The notes under the pieces are model-generated. The model did not search any database, was not told the origin of the DNA, and saw only the letters and a program-made list of their open reading frames with translations. Source: Lysobacter arseniciresistens ZS79 (GTDB lineage Bacteria > Pseudomonadota > Gammaproteobacteria > Xanthomonadales > Xanthomonadaceae). Taken from it: DNA of 64,000 bases. The stretch covers positions 37,762 through 101,761 of the forward strand of contig NZ_AVPT01000010.1 of the NCBI RefSeq assembly GCF_000768335.1, written 5' to 3'. Below, piece after piece: positions 43,397 through 55,193 of the stretch. Numbering within the stretch: the first letter of the stretch is position 1; each line of letters opens with the position of its first letter. The position numbers were made by a program, and so were the translations under genes.

Positions 43397-44808
43397 GCGG
43401 CGCCGGCACGCTCGCCGCGGCGAGCTACCTGGTCGCCGCGACGCTGTTCCTGCTCGGCCTGCAGCGCATGGCCTCGCCGCGGACCGCGCGCAGCGGCATC
43501 CGCTGGGCCGGCGTCGGCATGCTGCTGGCGACCGCGGCGACCTTCCTGCTCGGGCTCGACAACCTCGGGCTGATCCTGGCCGCGCTGGTGATCGGCGCGG
43601 GCGCGGCGTGGGTGTCGGGGCGCAGGGTCGCGATCACCGACATGCCGCAGATGGTCGCGCTGTACAACGGCATGGGCGGCGGCTCGGCGGCGGCGATCGG
43701 CGCGGTCGAGCTGCTGCGGTTCGCCGCGCTGGCGGCCGGCACGACGGCGCTCGCGCAGGCGGGCGACGCGCCGTCGATGACGACCCTCGTGCTGGCGGTG
43801 CTGGGCGCCGCGATCGGTGCCGTGTCGCTGTCGGGCTCGGTGATCGCCTGGGCCAAGCTCGACGGCCGCCTCGACCGCCGGGTGGTGTTCCCCGGCCAGC
43901 AGCTGTTCAACGCGCTGGTGTTCGTCGCGATGGTGGTGGCCGGCGGCTGGGCGGTGGCGACGCTGCAGGTGCCGGTGATCATCGCTTTCTTCCTGCTGGC
44001 GCTGCTGCTCGGCGTGCTGATGACGCTGCCGATCGGCGGCGCCGACATGCCGGTGGTGATCTCGCTGTACAACGCGTTGACCGGGCTGGCGGTGGCGTTC
44101 GAGGGCTATGTGCTCGGCAACCAGGCGCTGGTGATCGCCGGCACCATGGTCGGCGCCGCCGGCATGCTGCTGACCCGGCTGATGGCCCGCGCGATGAACC
44201 GGCCGATCAGCGGCGTGCTGTTCTCCAACTTCGGGGGCGGTGGCGCGGCGCAGGAGATCTCGGGCTCGCAGAAGCCCATCGAGGCCGGCGACGTCGCCGC
44301 GATGATGGCGTACGCCGAACGCGTGGTGATCGTGCCCGGCTACGGCATGGCGGTCGCGCAGGCGCAGCACAAGATCTGGGAGCTGAGCCAGAAGCTGGTC
44401 GAACGCGGGGTCAAGGTGAAGTTCGCGATCCATCCGGTCGCCGGCCGCATGCCCGGCCACATGAACGTGCTGCTGGCCGAGGCCGGCGTGCCGTACGACC
44501 TGATCGCCGACATGGACGACATCAACCCGGAGTTCCCGCAGACCGACGTGGCGCTGGTGATCGGCGCCAACGACGTGGTCAACCCGGTGGCGAGGACCGA
44601 CCCGGCCAGCCCGATCTACGGCATGCCGATCCTCGACGTGGTGGAGGCGAAGAACGTGGTGGTGATCAAGCGCGGGCGTGGCACCGGCTTTGCGGGCATC
44701 GAGAACGCGCTGTTCTACGCCGACAACACCCGGATGCTGTACGGCGACGGCGCGGAGATGGCCAGCGCGCTGGTCAGCGAGCTCAAGGCGCTCGACGGCG
44801 GCCACTGA
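43393..44808 (+). CDS. pntB: NAD(P) transhydrogenase subunit beta
   Basis: A 471-residue inner-membrane subunit. The N-terminal half has about eight or nine helices, including VALYNGMGGGSAAAIGAVEL and ADMPVVISLYNALTGLAVAFEGY. The C-terminal NADP(H)-binding domain III has VVIVPGYGMAVAQAQH, VKVKFAIHPVAGRMPGHMNV, DVALVIGANDVVNPVA and MPILDVVEAKNVVVIKRG. Together with PntAA and PntAB it forms the complete energy-linked transhydrogenase. Translation is coupled to pntAB. No terminator was recognised before the convergent gene 12 nt away. Confidence 0.97.
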   Translation: MSGAGTLAAASYLVAATLFLLGLQRMASPRTARSGIRWAGVGMLLATAATFLLGLDNLGLILAALVIGAGAAWVSGRRVAITDMPQMVALYNGMGGGSAAAIGAVELLRFAALAAGTTALAQAGDAPSMTTLVLAVLGAAIGAVSLSGSVIAWAKLDGRLDRRVVFPGQQLFNALVFVAMVVAGGWAVATLQVPVIIAFFLLALLLGVLMTLPIGGADMPVVISLYNALTGLAVAFEGYVLGNQALVIAGTMVGAAGMLLTRLMARAMNRPISGVLFSNFGGGGAAQEISGSQKPIEAGDVAAMMAYAERVVIVPGYGMAVAQAQHKIWELSQKLVERGVKVKFAIHPVAGRMPGHMNVLLAEAGVPYDLIADMDDINPEFPQTDVALVIGANDVVNPVARTDPASPIYGMPILDVVEAKNVVVIKRGRGTGFAGIENALFYADNTRMLYGDGAEMASALVSELKALDGGH

Positions 44809-44820
44809 CCGCCGGCCGGC

Positions 44821-45297
44821 TCACCGCGAGGCCAGCGCCGCCGCCGCCATCGCCAGCAGCCACCACGCGATGTCGGCGGCTCCGTTGGCCAGCTGTGCGA
44901 GCGTCCAGGCGTGGTGGAAGCCCAGCCGCACCGCCGACTCCCACGGCGCGTAGCCGAGCATCTTCCCCAGCTGCGCGGCGATCTGGCCCCAGTTGGCCAG
45001 CGCGATGATCAGCGCGGTCGCCAGCACCGCCGCGGGCACCCGCACCCGCGCCGGCCGCCAGTGGCCCAGCCGCAGCATCAGCGCGACGTCCAGCGCGCCC
45101 AGCACCGCCATCCAGCTGTGCTGGCGGCCGCTGGAGAAGCCCAGCGCAACCCACGCGACGGTGAACGTGCTCACCCCCAGCGCCAGCAGCAACCAGCCGA
45201 ACAGCGGCGCCGCCGGGGTGGCGGGGGTGCGACGGGCGGGTCGGGTCACGGACGAAGGCTCATCGGGGGATGGGACGGCGGGGGAGCGCGACAGCAT
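44821..45297 (-). CDS. Small membrane protein of unknown function
   Basis: A 158-residue protein with a Pro/Arg-rich N-terminus and about four hydrophobic segments (APLFGWLLLALGVSTFTVAW, SWMAVLGALDVALML, VPAAVLATALIIALANWGQIAA, AADIAWWLLAMAAAALA). I do not recognise the family. The start is uncertain: the ATG at 45297 is used, and a GTG at 45249 is also possible. It is convergent with pntB and divergent from sufT, with about 75 bp between the two start codons. Confidence 0.6.
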   Translation of the reverse strand: MLSRSPAVPSPDEPSSVTRPARRTPATPAAPLFGWLLLALGVSTFTVAWVALGFSSGRQHSWMAVLGALDVALMLRLGHWRPARVRVPAAVLATALIIALANWGQIAAQLGKMLGYAPWESAVRLGFHHAWTLAQLANGAADIAWWLLAMAAAALASR

Positions 45298-45318
45298 AGC
45301 GGGCGCGGCTTCGGGGCG

Positions 45319-45345
45319 ATATTGGACTAGAATGGTCCTATTCAA
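45319..45345. promoter_or_regulatory. Rrf2/IscR-like operator over the sufT -10 box
   Basis: The sequence atattggactagaatggtcc contains GGAC-N7-GTCC (45324-45338) around TAGAAT (45328-45333), a good -10 hexamer. The pattern resembles the boxes bound by Rrf2-family Fe-S regulators (IscR type: ATA...GACT...AGTC...TAT). A bound repressor would block the -10. This is inferred from similarity and from sufT being an Fe-S gene. Confidence 0.5.
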
Positions 45346-45371
45346 ATTCCCGCCGCCTGGCCGTCCGACCC

Positions 45372-45929
45372 ATGTACTCCCGCAGCAGTGAACCCGTCCG
45401 TTTCGAGCGCGACTGTCCCGCCGTCCTGGTGCCCCAGGGCGACGCCGTGAACCTCCCGGCCGGCAGCGTCGGCTACATCACCCAGGCGCTCGGTGGCAGC
45501 TACACCGTGTTCGTCGAGGGCAACCTGTTCCGCATCGCCGGGCAGGACGCCGACGCGATCGGCAAGGAGCCGACCGACCCGATCGAGCTGACCGAGGGCG
45601 CCGACGACGACGAGGTCGAACAGCTCGTCTGGCGGCAGCTGCGCACCTGCTTCGACCCGGAGATCCCGATCAACGTGGTCGACCTCGGGCTGGTCTACGA
45701 GGCCACGGTGAAGCCGCACCCGGGCCGCCCCGGCGAGCGCCTGGTCGCGATCACGATGACGCTGACGGCGCCCGGCTGCGGGATGGGCGAGGTGCTGGTG
45801 TCGGACGTGCGCGACAAGGTCGAGCTGATCCCGACCGTGGCCGAGGCCGACGTCGAGCTGGTGTTCGACCCGCCGTGGGGCCGCCACATGATGTCGGAAG
45901 CCGCACGCCTGGAAACCGGCATGCTGTGA
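45372..45929 (+). CDS. sufT: Fe-S cluster assembly/maturation protein SufT (DUF59/MIP18)
   Basis: A 185-residue protein. The N-terminal part (1-75) is the SufT-specific extension with CPAVLVPQGDAVNLPAGSVG. The C-terminal MIP18/DUF59 domain has LRTCFDPEIPINVVDLGLVYE and the conserved TLTAPGCGMGEVLVSDV, then VFDPPWGRHMMSEAAR. SufT supports maturation of Fe-S proteins under high demand (shown in Staphylococcus) and is often encoded with suf genes. Here it stands alone, with an Rrf2-type operator upstream that would tie it to Fe-S status. Confidence 0.9.
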   Translation: MYSRSSEPVRFERDCPAVLVPQGDAVNLPAGSVGYITQALGGSYTVFVEGNLFRIAGQDADAIGKEPTDPIELTEGADDDEVEQLVWRQLRTCFDPEIPINVVDLGLVYEATVKPHPGRPGERLVAITMTLTAPGCGMGEVLVSDVRDKVELIPTVAEADVELVFDPPWGRHMMSEAARLETGML

Positions 45930-46440
45930 CCGCAACCGCGGTCGAGGTGACCGGAAAGGTCGCTATATGACGTTTTTGCGCGAAATGTTGCTGTATTGCA
46001 ACATTCCGGCGCGTCCAATGCCGCGCGCCTGATCGCGAATGCCCTTGTGCCGCAAGGGTTCCGGCTCATCACTGCCCGTTAATTTTTGTATGGATCGCGT
46101 GAAGCGCGGGCCGGCTCTTGTCGTGCGCGAACGGCAGCCCGTAGGGTGCGTCCCGGCGCGGTCCATGGAGTAACACCCGCGTCCAACGGACCGTCCGGCC
46201 CGTGCAAGGGACTGCCTCCGGCGGCTTCGAGCGTGGGGAACCGGGCGGAAACCGCCGCGTCCGCGGCTCAACCCGCATCACGTCCCGACCGGGCCACGGC
46301 CCGGCACCCACCGCGTGGCCCCGGCATTCGACGGCGGCCGCGTTTCCCGGACCGCGCAGGGGGAGGTCCAGGCGGGCATTGCCCGTCGTTTCACGCTTGC
46401 CGCGCGCCACGCGCCCGCGGCCGATCACAAGGAGTGTCCG
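45930..46440 (+). other. Long intergenic region / leader before the M28 peptidase
   Basis: This 511-bp gap holds no convincing gene. A CTATAT-like -10 lies at 45962-45967. A perfect inverted repeat aatgttgc-tgtatt-gcaacatt is at 45984-46005, and a smaller one, cccttg-tgccg-caaggg, at 46042-46058. A GC-rich hairpin ccgggcc-ac-ggcccgg lies around 46288-46303. The AT-rich island at 45960-46090 contrasts with the GC-rich rest, and suggests the promoter and regulator site, leaving a leader of several hundred nt. Confidence 0.5.
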
Positions 46441-48414
46441 ATGAAGCGTCCCATCCTCGCCGCCGCCATTGCCGCGGCCCTCGTCCTGCCCGCCACCGCG
46501 ACCGCCGCCGGCGGCGACCCGCACACCCACGTCGACGACCGCCTGGCCCGTGCGATCGCCCACGACCCGCAGGCACCGGTCTACATCGTCAGTTCGCACG
46601 ACACCTACCGCGGCGGGCTGTACCGGCTTGCCAGCGACGCCAGCAGCGTGCGCGACAGCACCGGCGCCGGGCTGGTGGTCTCCGAGGTGCGCGCCCACCA
46701 GCTGCCCGACATCAGCCGCCACATCCACGACCAGGAGCGCCGCTGCGGCGGCTACTTCGCCTTCGCCAGCCGGGCCGAGGCCGAGCGCTTCCTCGCCGAT
46801 GAGCTCAGCGCGCAGGCGGTCACCACCACGTTCGCCGACTACACCATCGACAACCAGGCCACGGTCGGCCCGTGGCTGCCGCAGGTGGCCGAGGCCAACA
46901 TCCGCGACACGATCGACCACCTGTCCAGCGCGTACAGCAACCGCCATTACTCCACCGCCTCCGGTCGGCAGGCCGCGCAGTGGATCCACGACACCTGGGC
47001 CGGGCTGGTGGCCGGCCGCGACGACGCCAGCGTCGAGCTGTACAACTGCGGCAACTGTGGCGGCCAGCCGTCGGTGATCCTCACCATCGAGGGCGGCGAA
47101 CTGCCGGACGAGATCGTCGTGCTCGGCGGCCACCTCGACTCGGTGTCCAACGCCGGCAGCGGCGAGTCGATGCTCGCGCCCGGGGCCGACGACGACGCCT
47201 CCGGCATCGCCACACTGACCGAGGTCCTCCGGGTCGCGATGGCCGACGGCTGGCAGCCGCGGCGGAGGGTCAAGTTCATGGGCTACGCGGCCGAGGAGGT
47301 CGGCCTGCGCGGCTCCAATGCGATCGCGCAGTCATTCCGCGACCAGGGCCGCAACGTGGTCGGCGTGCTGCAGCTGGACATGACCAACCACACCGCCGGC
47401 GCCAGCGTCGACATGCAGCTGATCAGCGACTACAGCAACGGCGACCTGCAGCAGTTCGTGCGCGACGTCTTCGACGAGTACCTCGCCCCGCTCGGGCTGA
47501 CCCGCGGCAGCTACACCTGCGGCTACGGCTGCTCGGACCACGCCTCGTGGACCAGCGCCGGCTACCCGTCGGCGATGATGTTCGAGGCCAGCTTCAACAA
47601 CGACATCCACACCCGCTACGACACCCTGTCGAACATGGGCGGCACCGCCAACGGCAGCGTGCCGCTGGCGAAGCTCGGGCTGGCCTTCCTCGGCGAGCTG
47701 GCCAAGACCGCCGGGGGTGGGGGCGAGGAACCGCCGCCCCCGCCGGGCGACGAGCTGGAGAAGGGCGTGCCGGTGACCGGGCTGTCCGCCAGCACCGGCG
47801 ACGACGTGACGTACACGTTTGAAGTGCCGGACGGCGCGGCCAACCTGTCGTTCGCGATCTCCGGCGGCAGCGGCGACGCCGACCTGTACGTCAGGCGCGG
47901 CAGCGCCCCGACCGACAGCAGCTACGACTGCCGTCCGTGGCGCAGCGGCAACGCCGAGACCTGCAGCTTCGCCGCGCCGGCCGCGGACACCTGGCACGTG
48001 CGGGTCAAGGCCTACTCCAGCTTCAGCAACGTCAGCCTGGTGGCCGATTACACCACCGGTGGCGGGGGCGGGACGCAGACCTACGCCAACGACGCCGACT
48101 ACCCGATTCGCGACCGCTCGACGGTCGAAAGCCCGATCAGCGTGTCCGGCCGTGGCGGCAACGCGCCGGCCAGCGCCCGCGTCGAGGTCGACATCCGCCA
48201 CAGCTACCGCGGCGACCTGCGGGTGGACCTGGTGGCGCCGGACGGCAGCAGCTACAACCTGCACAACCGCAGCGGCGGCAGCGCCGACGACGTCATCGGC
48301 AACTTCGACCTCGACCTGTCGGGCGAACCGCTCGACGGCAGCTGGAAGCTGCGCGTGCACGACGCCTATTACGGCGACACCGGCTACATCAACCGCTGGA
48401 GCATCACCTTCTGA
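46441..48414 (+). CDS. Secreted M28 aminopeptidase with PPC and P/Homo B domains
   Basis: A 657-residue exported zinc aminopeptidase. It has a signal peptide (ILAAAIAAALVLPATATA) and a propeptide-like region to about residue 135. The M28 domain (about 145-420) carries di-zinc ligands in VVLGGHLDSV (His about 231), PGADDDASGIAT, YAAEEVGLRGS, LQLDMTNH and NNDIHTRYDT. A Gly/Pro linker leads to a PPC domain (about 440-535, SFAISGGSGDADLYVRRGS), then a second Gly linker and a P/Homo B beta-sandwich (about 548-657, RGDLRVDLVAPDG, DGSWKLRVHD). The architecture resembles Vibrio/Aeromonas and Lysobacter secreted leucyl aminopeptidases. aaggagtgtcc is a strong ribosome site and fixes the start. Confidence 0.93.
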   Translation: MKRPILAAAIAAALVLPATATAAGGDPHTHVDDRLARAIAHDPQAPVYIVSSHDTYRGGLYRLASDASSVRDSTGAGLVVSEVRAHQLPDISRHIHDQERRCGGYFAFASRAEAERFLADELSAQAVTTTFADYTIDNQATVGPWLPQVAEANIRDTIDHLSSAYSNRHYSTASGRQAAQWIHDTWAGLVAGRDDASVELYNCGNCGGQPSVILTIEGGELPDEIVVLGGHLDSVSNAGSGESMLAPGADDDASGIATLTEVLRVAMADGWQPRRRVKFMGYAAEEVGLRGSNAIAQSFRDQGRNVVGVLQLDMTNHTAGASVDMQLISDYSNGDLQQFVRDVFDEYLAPLGLTRGSYTCGYGCSDHASWTSAGYPSAMMFEASFNNDIHTRYDTLSNMGGTANGSVPLAKLGLAFLGELAKTAGGGGEEPPPPPGDELEKGVPVTGLSASTGDDVTYTFEVPDGAANLSFAISGGSGDADLYVRRGSAPTDSSYDCRPWRSGNAETCSFAAPAADTWHVRVKAYSSFSNVSLVADYTTGGGGGTQTYANDADYPIRDRSTVESPISVSGRGGNAPASARVEVDIRHSYRGDLRVDLVAPDGSSYNLHNRSGGSADDVIGNFDLDLSGEPLDGSWKLRVHDAYYGDTGYINRWSITF

Positions 48415-48480
48415 CCGGGCGGTCCTGGTCGGGTGATTGCCCGGCGTTCCTTTCGGCGGGTCTTCCGCCTTCTCTCTCTC

Positions 48481-48508
48481 GCCCCGGTCCGCGCCGGGGC
48501 GCTTTTTT
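48481..48508 (+). terminator. Rho-independent terminator of the M28 peptidase gene
   Basis: The stem gccccgg / ccggggc with a 6-nt loop is followed directly by gctttttt. It lies 66 nt after the stop codon. This is the most convincing intrinsic terminator in the window. Confidence 0.85.
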
Positions 48509-48517
48509 GGCCGGTAC

Positions 48518-49003
48518 CTACAGCGCCTCGAAGCGGTTGGCCTCGACGTTCTTGCGCACCTGCGCCGGGTCCCAGATGCGGCCGTTCATCGCGATGTACA
48601 CCCCGGCCGGCAGCGACTGCACCGCGCCGACCGCGGTGCCGATGTTGAACTCCGCGTCCGAGCCGCGGAAGCGCGCCGGGTTGAGCGCGCCGGTCAGCAC
48701 GATGGTCTTGCCGGGGATGCTCGCCAGCACCTTCGCGGTGGCGACCATCGAATCGGTGCCGTGGGTGACCAGCACGTGGCGCGCGTCCTGCGCGGCGATG
48801 GTGGCGCGGACCAGCTCGCGGTCGGCGTCGGTGATGTGCAGCGAATCCTTGCGCAGGATCGGGATCACCGAATAGCGGAACGCGACGCCGAGCTCGTCGA
48901 GGATGCGGCCGATCTGCGGCTCGCCGATCTGGAAGTCCGACTTGTCGTCGAAGTAGATCTTGTCGATCGTGCCGCCGGTGGTGACGATGCAGAGCTGGTC
49001 CAT
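48518..49003 (-). CDS. Half-length asparaginase domain protein
   Basis: A 161-residue protein matching only the N-terminal domain of type I/II L-asparaginases. It has the first catalytic block IVTTGGTIDKIYFDD and the second LVTHGTDSMVATAKVL, followed by KTIVLTGALNPARFRGSDAEFN. Full enzymes are about 330 residues with a C-terminal domain completing the dimer. There is no sign of a frameshift or of leftover C-terminal coding, so this is likely a genuine short family rather than a broken gene. Activity is uncertain. It is the second asparaginase-type gene here, unrelated in fold to the one at 2883. Confidence 0.83.
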   Translation of the reverse strand: MDQLCIVTTGGTIDKIYFDDKSDFQIGEPQIGRILDELGVAFRYSVIPILRKDSLHITDADRELVRATIAAQDARHVLVTHGTDSMVATAKVLASIPGKTIVLTGALNPARFRGSDAEFNIGTAVGAVQSLPAGVYIAMNGRIWDPAQVRKNVEANRFEAL

Positions 49004-49072
49004 GGCGCGTCGCGAAGCGTGGGAAGGCCGCGGATTATACGGCGCGGCGCGGACGGCCCCGTCGGCGCGGGC

Positions 49073-51355
<2,283 letters not shown>

Positions 51356-51359
<4 letters not shown>

Positions 51360-52009
51360 CCGTGCCGATCGCGTTCAAGCGAAGTGCCGTTGCGGCCGTC
51401 GTGCTGGCCGGGCTGCTGTCCGCCTGCAAGCCCGCCGCCGAGAATGAGGTGGCGGAGGTGCCGGCCGACGCGCCCGACGTCGCGGCCCCGGCCGAGGCGC
51501 CGGTGGCGGCCAAACCCGCCGGCGACCCCGTCCCCCCGGCCGACGCCGCCGGTGCGGAAACACCTGCGCTGCGGATCGCCGCCCTCGACGGCACGACCTG
51601 GGACCTCGCCGACCGGCGCGGCCGCTGGGTCGTCGTCAACTTCTGGGCGACCTGGTGCGCGCCGTGCCTGAAGGAGATGCCGGAGCTGTCGGCGCTGGAC
51701 GCGATGAACGAGCACATCGAAGTGGTCGGGCTGGCCTACGAGGACATCGAGGCCGAGGCGATGCGCGCCTTCCTCGACGCGCACCCGGTGGTCTACCCGG
51801 TCGCGATCGTCGACACCTACGACCCGCCGGCCGACTTCGAGACCCCGCGCGGGCTGCCGATGACGTGGCTTATCGCACCGGATGGGCGCGTGGCGAAGAA
51901 GGTGGTCGGGCCGGTGACCGCGCGCGAGATCGAGGACGCGATCGCCGAGGCCGGCGGTCCGGCCGCGGATGCGGAGAGCGGCGCGGATGCAGAGGACGCG
52001 CAGGCATGA
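51356..52009 (+). CDS. TlpA-family thiol-disulphide lipoprotein
   Basis: A 217-residue predicted lipoprotein with the lipobox LAGLLSAC (Cys about residue 23), an Ala/Pro-rich stalk to about residue 70, and a thioredoxin-fold domain with the redox motif NFWATWCAPCLKEMPEL. The cis-Pro loop is in RGLPMTWLIAPDGRV. It probably acts as a membrane-anchored periplasmic reductase or in cytochrome c maturation-type thiol exchange. The ATG overlaps the yihY stop (ATGA); a GTG at 51362 is a weaker alternative. The acidic C-terminal tail overlaps the acylphosphatase start. Confidence 0.88.
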
Positions 52010-52275
52010 CCGCCGCGCGCTTCATGGTCGGCGGCCGGGTGCAGGGCGTGTTCTTCCGCGCCGGCACCTGCGAGCAGGCGGTGCGGCTGGGCCTGCGCGG
52101 CCACGCCCGCAACCTCGCCGACGGCCGGGTCGAGGTGCTCGCCGTCGGTGACGCTGCCGCGATCGAGACGCTCGCCGGCTGGCTGCGGCGCGGCCCGGAG
52201 AACGCGCGGGTCGACGAGTTGGAACGGATGGATGCCGACCCGGCCGAGGCCGGCGAGGGGTTCGAGATCGGCTGA
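52006..52275 (+). CDS. acyP: Acylphosphatase
   Basis: An 89-residue enzyme that hydrolyses acylphosphates such as 1,3-bisphosphoglycerate or carbamoyl phosphate. The phosphate-binding cradle is GGRVQGVFFRAGTC with the catalytic Arg; the catalytic Asn is in HARNLADGRVEV. The length is standard. It is the third gene of the yihY-tlpA-acyP operon, with ATGA overlap. Confidence 0.93.
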   Translation: MTAARFMVGGRVQGVFFRAGTCEQAVRLGLRGHARNLADGRVEVLAVGDAAAIETLAGWLRRGPENARVDELERMDADPAEAGEGFEIG

Positions 52276-52299
52276 CCGCGGCGTCGCGGTTGCCAAGCG

Positions 52300-54023
52300 T
52301 CAGCGCGGTTCCGGCGCCTCACCGACCGGGGCATCGCGCGCGCTGCCGTCGGCCATCGCCCGCACCGCGGCGGTGAAGTCGCGCGCGAACGCGTCCATGT
52401 CGAACAGGCCGCTGTCGCCGCGCCGGCGCGCCAGTTCGTCGCGCAGTGCGACCATCGCCGCCGCGTCGCGGCCCAGCTCGATCGCGCGGGTGACGAAGGC
52501 CGCGTCGTCGGCGACGTTCATCGCCGGCATGCCGAGGTGGTGGTTGAGGCTGCCGGCGACCCGCGCGGCGAAGGTGTCGCCGGGCACGGTCAGCACCGGG
52601 CAGCCGGCCCACAGCGCGTCCGAGGCGGTGGTGTGGGCGTTGTAGGGCGCGGTGTCGAGGAACAGGTCCGCGTGCCGCAGCCGCGCCAGGTAGTCCGCAT
52701 GCGGCTGCTTGGGCATGAACACCAGCCGCGCCGGATCGACCCCCTGCTGCCGCGCGAAGTCCCGCAGCCGGCGGTCGGCATCGCCAGGGCCCGACAGCAG
52801 CCACAGCACGCTGCCGGGCACCCCGCGCAGCACCGCCAGCGCGCGCGCCACGCTGGCCGGGTTGAGCTTGTAGCTGTTGTTGAAGCAGCAGAACACCGTG
52901 CCCGTCGCCGGCAGCCCGCAGGCCTCGCGCGGGGGCGGCGCGGTCAGTGGCCGACGGGTGTCGGAGGGCTGGAAACAGCGCGGCAGCCGCACCACGGTCT
53001 CGCTGAAATGCGGCTCCAGCGCGGCCGGCAGCACGAAGCCGTCGGCCAGCGCGTAATCGATCCACGGCGCGCCGGAGGTGCCGGGGTAGGCCAGCCAGTT
53101 GACCTGCACCGGCGCCGGCCGCATCGCCAGCACCTCGGGCATGCCGCCGCCGCCCCAGCCGCGCAGGTCGAACAGCACGTCGATGCCGGCGTCGCGGATC
53201 GCCAGCGCGACCTGCGCGTGGTTGCGGCCGGCGAGGTCGTGTAGCCGCGTCGCAGCCTGCAGGCTGCGGCGGATCGGGCTGCCGTCGTCGGGATTGAGCG
53301 CGAACAGGTGCGTGTCGAGCGCCGTTTCGTTGCGCAAGGCTTCCAGCAGGGCGACGGTCAGCAGCCCGGTCGGGTGGGCGCCGAAGCCGTTGGACAGCAG
53401 GCCGACCCGGATCGCGCCGGCGGCCCGGCGGGGCGGGGCCGGTGGCAGGCGACGGATGACGCGCGACACCTGTTCGGCGCGCAGCCGGGCGCATCGCAAC
53501 TGCTCGGCCGGCGTGCCGTCCTCGCTGAGGAAGGCGAACGGCTCGATCGCGGCGCGGCCATCGCGCACCGCCGCGCGGACCTGGCCGGCGAGGGCGTCGA
53601 GGCCGCGCCAGTCGCACAGGCGACGGCGCCATGCGAGCAGGTAGGCCGCCAGTTGCGGCTCACCCGGTGCCAGCGCGTGGGCGCGGGCGTAGGCGTCTGC
53701 GGCGGCTTCGGCCTCGCCGGCGTCCTCCAGCGCGTGGCCGAGCCAGACCGCGATGCCGGGGTGGCCGGGCGCGGCCGCGGCGGCCGCGCGCAGGCTGGCC
53801 ACCGCGTCGGCGTGGCGGCGCTGCATCCATTGTGCGCGGCCGAGCCGGGCCAGCGCCTCCGGGTGGCCCGGGGCGAGCTGGAGTGCCTGGCGGCAGGCGG
53901 CTTCGCCGGCGTGGGCGTCGCCGGCCTCGAGTTCGGCATCGCCCAGCACGATCCACGCCATCGGGTTGCGCGGCTCGCGGCGGACCGCCTCGCGCAGTTG
54001 CCCGCGGGGATCGCCCGGGCCCA

Positions 54024-54024
<1 letters not shown>
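52300..54024 (-). CDS. GT41-family O-GlcNAc transferase homologue (TPR glycosyltransferase)
   Basis: A 574-residue protein homologous to eukaryotic O-GlcNAc transferase and SPINDLY, and closest in layout to the crystallised Xanthomonas campestris homologue XcOGT. Residues 1-120 hold about three to four TPR units (PMAWIVLGDAELEAGDAHAG, HPEALARLGRAQWMQRR). The catalytic region has SNGFGAHPTGLL with His217 and CCFNNSYKLNPAS with Lys386, matching by position the key His and Lys of XcOGT. PYNAHTTASDALWAG and TVPGDTFAARVAGSL form the UDP-binding part. The ATG overlaps the prfA stop by one base. Donor and protein targets are unknown. Confidence 0.88.
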
Positions 54025-55109
<1,085 letters not shown>

Positions 55110-55193
55110 CGGGGTCTCGGCTGGGCGGTACGGGCAGGCGGCGACGGTGCCGCGCGGGCAACGCCTCGCGCGACGCGGGGACGGTCGGTGATG

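Noticed and set aside
46202..46444. Small ORF in the M28 leader as a gene
   Set aside because: It is Arg/Pro-rich, lacks a ribosome site and overlaps the start of the peptidase in another frame.
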